This document shows positions 59,165 through 64,000 of a DNA stretch of 64,000 nucleotides, one piece after another. The first letter of the stretch is position 1; each line of letters opens with the position of its first letter. The position numbers and the translations under genes were made by a program. The notes under the pieces were generated by a model. The model did not search any database and was not told the DNA's origin. It saw only the letters and a program-made list of their open reading frames with translations. This stretch comes from DASPGQ01 sp035457705 (lineage in GTDB: Bacteria; Acidobacteriota; Vicinamibacteria; Marinacidobacterales; SMYC01), in assembly GCA_035457705.1 (NCBI GenBank), contig DATIBD010000074.1, positions 1-64,000 on the forward strand, written 5' to 3'.

Positions 59165-59883
59165 AGGCGATTGTCTTGTGCGCCGGTTTTGGCACCCGCA
59201 TGTATCCGTTGACCCGGGATCACGCCAAATCGCTTCTCCCCGTTGCTGGAAAGCCCATCGTCGGCCACCTCGTCGATGGGCTCGAGGAGACGGGGTGCTT
59301 CGAGCAGATCGTCGTCGTCGCTAATGCACGATTTCACGATCGATTCGTCGCCTGGGGCGAGGACCGGGTCGTCGTCCTCAACAATGGCGCCACGCACGAC
59401 GAGGTGCGTCGGGGGGCGGCGCGGGATCTCGCGTGGGCGATCGAACAGCGCGACGTTCACGAGCCCGTGCTCGTCGCGGCGGGCGACAATCTGTTTCGAG
59501 ATACGCTTGAGCCGCTCGTCGCCGACTACCTCGCGAATCCCCGCAACTTGATCCTCCGGTACCTCGAGCCCGATCGTGACAAGCTGAGGAGGACGGGCGT
59601 CGCGGAGATCGACGACGCCGGACGACTCATCCGGCTCGTGGAAAAACCCGAGAGCCCACCCACCCATTGGGCGTGCCCCGCGCTCTACCTGCTGCAAATC
59701 GATGCCCTCGAAAAGCTCGGGCGCTACGTCGCCGAGCGCCCGTCCGCCGACGCACTCGGGAGCTTCATCGCCTGGCTCGCACCGCTGGTTTCGGTGTTCA
59801 CTCACGAGATGCGAGGAGATCGTCTGGACGTGGGTGATCTGGATGGATACGCTGGAGCCCAATCCTGGCTCACGAATGACTAG
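59161..59883 (+). CDS. sugar-1-phosphate nucleotidyltransferase
   Basis: 240 residues from GTG at 59161, in a GTGA overlap with the kinase stop. Begins VKAIVLCAGFGTRMYPLTRDHAKSLLPVAGKPIV, the nucleotide-binding signature GxGTRxxPLT...PK replaced by PLT...AKSLLPV, then VLVAAGDNLF (magnesium Asp), RRTGVAEIDDAGRL and VEKPE. Short for a GalU/RmlA type. It should activate the sugar-1-phosphate made by the preceding kinase to an NDP-sugar. Confidence 0.88.
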   Translation: MKAIVLCAGFGTRMYPLTRDHAKSLLPVAGKPIVGHLVDGLEETGCFEQIVVVANARFHDRFVAWGEDRVVVLNNGATHDEVRRGAARDLAWAIEQRDVHEPVLVAAGDNLFRDTLEPLVADYLANPRNLILRYLEPDRDKLRRTGVAEIDDAGRLIRLVEKPESPPTHWACPALYLLQIDALEKLGRYVAERPSADALGSFIAWLAPLVSVFTHEMRGDRLDVGDLDGYAGAQSWLTND

Positions 59884-60994
59884 AGCGATGCGTTCTGCGA
59901 TTTCGTTGCTCGGTGTGCTGGCATCCGGCGCGGTGGCTGGCCGGCGAGGGGATTCCACTCTCGAGCCCCCGGGTACCGGCGAAGCGACACTCGATGTCGA
60001 GCCGGATGGAACTGAAATCGTCTTCGGCGTCGTCACCCTCTGGCTACTCGCAAGCGTCTTCGCGATTTCCTGCGGCGGCGGCAACGGTGTCCGCGTCATC
60101 AAGCTCGCTCATGGCCTGCCGACGAGCCATCCGGTCCATGAGGCGATGGTGTTTCTCGCCCAGCGCGCCGCCGAGAAATCCGGCGGCAGGATCCGAATCG
60201 ACATCCATCCTGCCGAGCAGCTCGGCACCGAGCGCGAGTGCATCGAGCTCCTCCAGATGGGTGCCTTGGGGATGACCAAAGTCTCGGCGAGCGTTCTCGA
60301 GAACTTCGTACCGCTTTACGCAGTATTCAGCCTTCCCTACTTGTTCCGCGACGAGGCGCACAGGCAGAAGGTGTTCCACGGCGAAATCGGCAAAAGGATA
60401 CTCGAAGCCGGCGAAGAACAAGGCCTCCGCGGTCTCACGTATTACGACGCCGGCAGCCGGAGCTTCTACTCGAAAGAAAAGCCGATCTCGAGCCCCGCCG
60501 ATCTCGACGGTCTCAAGATCCGCACTCAGGAATCGAGCCTCGCCATCAACATGGTGAAGGCGCTCGGAGGCGCGGCAACCCCGATCGCCTGGGGCGAGCT
60601 CTATACGTCCCTCCAACAAGGCGTCGTCGACGCCGCCGAGAACAACCCTCCCAGCTTCTACCTTTCTCGACATTACGAAGTCGCGCGTTACTACTCGCTC
60701 GACGAGCACACCGCTACCCCTGATGTGCTGCTCATCAGCGTTCGGTTGTGGCATGAACTCTCACCCGAGGAAAAAGCGGCGGTGAGCACCGCCGCCGAGG
60801 AATCCGCGAAGCTGCAACTGCGCCTGTGGCGCAAGGCTACCGAGGAGGCGCTCGAGGCGCTGCGCGCCGCTGGAGTCCATGTCGTCTCACCCGACAAGGC
60901 TCCGTTCGTCGCCGCGGTGGAATCGATTTACGAGCCCTACCGCGGCGAGCCCGAGCTCGCCGCGCTCATCGACGACATCCGGGCCGTGGAGTGA
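59876..60994 (+). CDS. dctP: TRAP transporter solute-binding protein, DctP type
   Basis: 372 residues from ATG at 59876 (ATG at 59888 is the alternative), overlapping the nucleotidyltransferase by 8 bases. The mature part after Cys-66 (SVFAISCGGG) is classic DctP: VIKLAHGLPTSHPVHEAMVFLAQRAAEKSGGRI, GLKIRTQES with the carboxylate-binding Arg, GGAATPIAWGELYTSLQQGVVDAAENNP. Odd feature: 65 residues with two hydrophobic stretches precede the lipobox, as if an older signal peptide region had been extended upstream. Periplasmic receptor for an acidic sugar or other carboxylate. Confidence 0.9.
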   Translation: MTRAMRSAISLLGVLASGAVAGRRGDSTLEPPGTGEATLDVEPDGTEIVFGVVTLWLLASVFAISCGGGNGVRVIKLAHGLPTSHPVHEAMVFLAQRAAEKSGGRIRIDIHPAEQLGTERECIELLQMGALGMTKVSASVLENFVPLYAVFSLPYLFRDEAHRQKVFHGEIGKRILEAGEEQGLRGLTYYDAGSRSFYSKEKPISSPADLDGLKIRTQESSLAINMVKALGGAATPIAWGELYTSLQQGVVDAAENNPPSFYLSRHYEVARYYSLDEHTATPDVLLISVRLWHELSPEEKAAVSTAAEESAKLQLRLWRKATEEALEALRAAGVHVVSPDKAPFVAAVESIYEPYRGEPELAALIDDIRAVE

Positions 60995-61461
60995 GCCGTC
61001 TCAAAGCTTGCGTCGACCGCACCCTCGAGGTCGTCCTCGCGGTGCTCATGACCGCAATGGTGCTCGTCGTGCTGTGGCAAGTCGCCACCCGGTTTCTCTT
61101 GCGGGATCCGAGCTCGGTGACCGAAGAGCTGGCTCGCTTCGGACTCATGTGGCTCGGCCTGCTGGGTGCGAGCTACGGTTTCGGACGGAACGCTCACCTC
61201 GCGATCGACCTCATCGACCCCGAGCACCGCAGCCGTGGGCTCGATGCAATCGTGGCGGCGACGGTAGTGTTGTTCGCCGTAGCCGTGATCGTCATGGGTG
61301 GTTTTCGCCTCGTGGAAGCCACCCTCGCGCTGGGACAGACTTCCACGGCGCTTCGATTCGAGCGAGGCTATGTCTACCTCGCCTTGCCTTTGTCAGGGGT
61401 ACTCGTCGTGTTCTACACGATCGAAGCCGCATTCACATACCATTTACATGGATCCAGTTAA
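60991..61461 (+). CDS. dctQ: TRAP transporter small membrane subunit
   Basis: 156 residues from GTG at 60991 in a GTGA overlap with dctP. Four membrane helices (TLEVVLAVLMTAMVLVVLWQV; LARFGLMWLGLLGASYGF; GLDAIVAATVVLFAVAVIVMGG; YLALPLSGVLVVFYTIEAAF), with VTEELARFGLMWLGLLGAS and GFGRNAHLAID typical of DctQ. Its end overlaps dctM by 14 bases. Confidence 0.92.
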   Translation: MSRLKACVDRTLEVVLAVLMTAMVLVVLWQVATRFLLRDPSSVTEELARFGLMWLGLLGASYGFGRNAHLAIDLIDPEHRSRGLDAIVAATVVLFAVAVIVMGGFRLVEATLALGQTSTALRFERGYVYLALPLSGVLVVFYTIEAAFTYHLHGSS

Positions 61462-62746
61462 CACCATCGTCCTCGTTGGCACCTTCGTCGCGCTGCTCGC
61501 GCTGAGAATACCCATCGCCGTCGGCATCGGCCTGTCGGCGTTCGTGGCGTTGCTGATGACGATGGACTTCTCCACGGCGACGATCTGTGCCGCCCAGCGG
61601 ATGGCCGCTGGATTGGATCGATTCACGCTCCTCGCGATTCCATTTTTCATTCTCTCTGGCCAGCTCATGAACCGAGGCGGTATCGCCAGGAGGCTCATCG
61701 AATTCGCCCGGGGCGCCGTGGGCATGCTTCCGGGCGGGCTCGCCTACGTGAACATCGTCGCCGGCCTGCTCTTCGGCGCCATCTCGGGCTCTGCGGTCGC
61801 CGCCGCCGCCGGAGTCGGCGGGTTCATGGTTCCGAGAATGAAAGAGCAGGGTTACGATGCAAGCTTCGGTGGCGCGGTAAACGTCGCCTCGGCGACCACG
61901 AGCTTGATCATTCCGCCGAGCAATATTCTCATCGTTTACGCACTGGCTGCCGGAGGCGTTTCCATCGCGGCACTCTTCGTGGCCGGGTACGTGCCCGGGC
62001 TGCTCGTCGGCCTGCTGCTGATGATCGTGGCGGGCACCATCGCCTGGCGCCGGGGTTATCCCGTCGAAGCTCGTGTGGGTCTTGCCGAGCTCGGACGGCG
62101 ATTTCTCGCCGCGCTCCCGAGCTTGTTCCTCGTCGTCCTCGTCATGGGCGGGATCGTGGCCGGGTGGTTCACCGCAACCGAGGCGGGTGCCGTGGCGGTT
62201 CTGTACAGCTTCATCCTTGCCGTGGTCGTCTATCGCGAGATCCCACCCCGCGCGATCCCCGTGGTGCTGGTAGAGGCGTCGACGACGACCGCCATCGTCC
62301 TGCTTCTCATCTCGGCTTCCATGGCGTTCTCGTGGGTGCTCGCCTACGAGCGAATCCCCGAGCTCATGGTCGCCGCCTTTGCCCCTTTTGAAGGCAGCAC
62401 GATCGCCACGCTTCTCATCATCAATGTCTTCCTTCTCGCCATCGGCACCGTCCTCGACATTACCCCGGCGGTGCTGATATTCACCCCGGTGCTGCTACCG
62501 TTGGTCACGGCGGTGGGAATCGATCCTGTGCACTTCGGCATCGTGATGGTGCTGAACCTGTGCGTGGGCCTGTGCACGCCGCCGGTGGGAACCGTGCTCT
62601 TCGTCGGGTGCACGGTATCGGGGTCGTCGATCGCCGAGGTGAGCCGGGCATTGATCCCGCTCTATATGGCGATGGTAGCGGCGCTTCTGCTCGTTACGTT
62701 CTTTCCCGAGCTCGCCCTCGCGCTTCCCCGCTGGCTCGGGATATGA
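61448..62746 (+). CDS. dctM: TRAP transporter large membrane subunit
   Basis: 432 residues from ATG at 61448. About 12 helices, with the DctM signatures IPFFILSGQLMNRGGIARRLIEFARG, LFGAISGSAVAAAAGVG, PRMKEQGYDASFGGAVNVASATTSLIIPPSN, and LDITPAVLIFTPVLLPLV. Ion-coupled permease that takes substrate from DctP. Ends an overlapping run of five genes (kinase, nucleotidyltransferase, dctP, dctQ, dctM). Confidence 0.95.
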   Translation: MDPVNTIVLVGTFVALLALRIPIAVGIGLSAFVALLMTMDFSTATICAAQRMAAGLDRFTLLAIPFFILSGQLMNRGGIARRLIEFARGAVGMLPGGLAYVNIVAGLLFGAISGSAVAAAAGVGGFMVPRMKEQGYDASFGGAVNVASATTSLIIPPSNILIVYALAAGGVSIAALFVAGYVPGLLVGLLLMIVAGTIAWRRGYPVEARVGLAELGRRFLAALPSLFLVVLVMGGIVAGWFTATEAGAVAVLYSFILAVVVYREIPPRAIPVVLVEASTTTAIVLLLISASMAFSWVLAYERIPELMVAAFAPFEGSTIATLLIINVFLLAIGTVLDITPAVLIFTPVLLPLVTAVGIDPVHFGIVMVLNLCVGLCTPPVGTVLFVGCTVSGSSIAEVSRALIPLYMAMVAALLLVTFFPELALALPRWLGI

Positions 62747-62793
62747 AGAGGCATCGAGCGTAAAGTAAACAGCCCCCGATCTCGGATCATCCG

Positions 62794-62822
62794 TTGACCC
62801 ACCCTTCGGTTCGAGCTAGTCT
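62794..62822 (+). promoter_or_regulatory. sigma-70-type promoter of uvrA
   Basis: TTGACC (62794-62799), 17-base spacer, TAGTCT (62817-62822), ten bases before the TTG start codon of uvrA. Would give a nearly leaderless transcript. Confidence 0.45.
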
Positions 62823-62828
62823 CGAACC
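62808..62828. promoter_or_regulatory. GGTTCGAG-N5-CTCGAACC palindrome over the uvrA -10, possible LexA/SOS site
   Basis: Perfect 8-base arms around a 5-base centre, covering the -10 and the transcription start. uvrA is commonly controlled by LexA, and GTTC/GAAC half-sites occur in LexA boxes of several phyla, though spacing differs. It is therefore a candidate repressor operator. Confidence 0.5.
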
Positions 62829-62831
62829 ATC

Positions 62832-64000
62832 TTGGAGCCAGATCGAATCGTCGTTCGCGGAGCGCGACAGCACAATCTCAAGAACGTCACCGTCGAGATA
62901 CCCAAGAAGAAACTCGTCGTTTTCAGCGGAGTTTCGGGCTCGGGGAAGTCCTCTCTCGCCTTTGATACTTTGTACGCCGAGGGCCAACGTCGTTACGTCG
63001 AGTCTCTCTCGAGCTATGCCCGTCAGTTTCTCGGACAGATGGACAAGCCGCTCTACGACACCATTCGCGGCTTGTCGCCGACCATTTCCGTCGATCAGAA
63101 GTCTTCCTCTCACAACCCGCGCTCGACAGTGGGAACGATCACCGAGATCTACGACTACCTGCGGGTTTTGTTTGCGCGAATCGGCAAGCTCGTCTGCCAT
63201 CGCTGCGGAAGCCCGGTTGCGAAGCAGACGCCGCCGCAGATCGTCGAGGAGCTTTCGAAGCTCCCGCCGGGGACGCGATTTCTCATCCTAGCGCCCTGGG
63301 TCGTGGGACGGAAGGGCGAGCACAAGGCACTCTTCGAAAAGGCCCGCCGGGGCGGGTTCACCCGCGTGCGGGTCGATGGCAAGGTCCACTCGGTCGAGGA
63401 TGACATCGTCCTCGACAAGAAGAAGAAGCACGACATCGAGCTCGTCATCGACCGGCTGGTGGCCAAACCCGAGCTCGCTTCGACGTCTCGCTCGAGGCTC
63501 ACCGACTCCGTCGAGACCGCGCTGCGCGAAGGTCGCGGCGTCCTCGTCGTCCAACCCGAAGACGGTAACGAGCTTCTCTTCTCCGAGCACCAGGCCTGTC
63601 ACCGCTGTGGCATTTCGTTTCCCGAGCTCTCTCCCCAGCTGTTCTCCTTCAACTCGCCCCAGGGCATGTGCCCCGACTGTCACGGGCTCGGAACCCGGGC
63701 GGAAATGGACGAGGGGCTCATGGTGCCCAACCCTTCGCTTTCCATCAATGAGGGCGCGGTGAGACCGTGGGGCGTCATCGAGGAAAAGGGGGGCTGGCGA
63801 GCTGCCGTGGTGCGCTCTATGGCACGCCATTTCGGCATCGATCTTTCGATTCCCTGGAGCCAGCTTTCCGTGGCCGAACGCCGCATCATCTTATATGGCG
63901 CCGACCGGCAGCGGATCACGGTCCGGAAGGGCAGGCGGTCGTTTCAGACCCGCTTCGAAGGACTCGTGCCCATCCTCATGCGCCGCATGAAGGAGACGGA
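62832..64000 (+). CDS. uvrA: excinuclease ABC subunit A, N-terminal part (cut by window end)
   Basis: Starts at TTG 62832 (no ATG/GTG earlier in frame before a stop) and runs off the right edge with 389 codons visible. UvrA marks: EPDRIVVRGARQHNLKNV, Walker A FSGVSGSGKSSLAFDTLYAEGQRRYVESLSSYARQF, DQKSSSHNPRSTVGT, first zinc module VCHRCGSPV and the second cysteine pair CHRCGISFPELSPQLFSFNSPQGMCPDCHGLG. Recognises DNA damage with UvrB in nucleotide excision repair. Promoter and palindrome lie immediately upstream. Confidence 0.95.
   Translation, partial: MEPDRIVVRGARQHNLKNVTVEIPKKKLVVFSGVSGSGKSSLAFDTLYAEGQRRYVESLSSYARQFLGQMDKPLYDTIRGLSPTISVDQKSSSHNPRSTVGTITEIYDYLRVLFARIGKLVCHRCGSPVAKQTPPQIVEELSKLPPGTRFLILAPWVVGRKGEHKALFEKARRGGFTRVRVDGKVHSVEDDIVLDKKKKHDIELVIDRLVAKPELASTSRSRLTDSVETALREGRGVLVVQPEDGNELLFSEHQACHRCGISFPELSPQLFSFNSPQGMCPDCHGLGTRAEMDEGLMVPNPSLSINEGAVRPWGVIEEKGGWRAAVVRSMARHFGIDLSIPWSQLSVAERRIILYGADRQRITVRKGRRSFQTRFEGLVPILMRRMKET

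Overview
The window is GC-rich, densely packed bacterial chromosome with no rRNA, tRNA, CRISPR array, transposase or phage gene that I can see. Gene content (TolB-propeller amidohydrolase, TPR-kinase, MglA-type GTPase fusion, Pal, GspE, several exported proteins of unknown function, 2-oxoacid:ferredoxin oxidoreductase, TRAP transporter) suggests a Gram-negative soil or sediment bacterium. An acidobacterium (Acidobacteriota) is my best guess; this rests on gene style, not on a marker gene.

Layout. 1-9.4 kb: exported proteins of unknown function, a 31-residue membrane protein missed by usual length cut-offs, an ATP-grasp ligase, a Bax-inhibitor-1 protein, two tandem repeat proteins, a CitE-like lyase, a SUFU-domain protein and a thioredoxin/YyaL lipoprotein. 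9.5-13.9 kb: TolB-amidohydrolase, BtuF-like protein, HU. 13.9-25 kb, all minus strand: an overlapping trio (ATP/ADP-antiporter-like protein with HEAT repeats, cyclic-nucleotide-binding protein, metallophosphatase-TPR), then an MglA-GAF-ATPase fusion, a zinc-ribbon protein and a TPR protein with a non-canonical kinase domain. 25-31 kb, plus strand: GspE ATPase, two unknown proteins, then pyrK-pyrD-pyrF and a glutaredoxin-like gene, meeting pal head-on. 31-43 kb, minus strand: degenerate NtrC-type regulator, pdxR-pdxS-pdxT, an HD-GYP/GAF protein, and korA-korB with an EamA exporter and a GNAT enzyme. 43-52.8 kb: repeat-rich spacer, DUF2723 membrane protein, canonical sigma-54 response regulator, a glycosyltransferase / GH-A hydrolase / barrel operon and a DUF2090 aldolase-like protein. 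52.9-55.6 kb: an HtrA protease overlapping a catalytically dead paralogue. 56-62.7 kb: SRPBCC protein, secreted Gfo/Idh oxidoreductase, then an overlapping five-gene operon of a galacturonokinase-like GHMP kinase, a sugar nucleotidyltransferase and a DctPQM TRAP transporter. The window ends inside uvrA.

How genes work together. The last operon reads as uptake of an acidic sugar, anomeric phosphorylation and nucleotide activation, i.e. direct salvage rather than catabolism. pdxR-pdxS-pdxT appears to be an autoregulated PLP-synthase operon whose promoter is studded with ATTGG boxes. Several paralogue or partner sets pair an active with an inactive member (HtrA and pseudo-HtrA; canonical and degenerate NtrC regulators; kinase domain without DFG; GTPase joined to a decayed histidine-kinase ATPase domain), a theme of protein scaffolding and signal integration.
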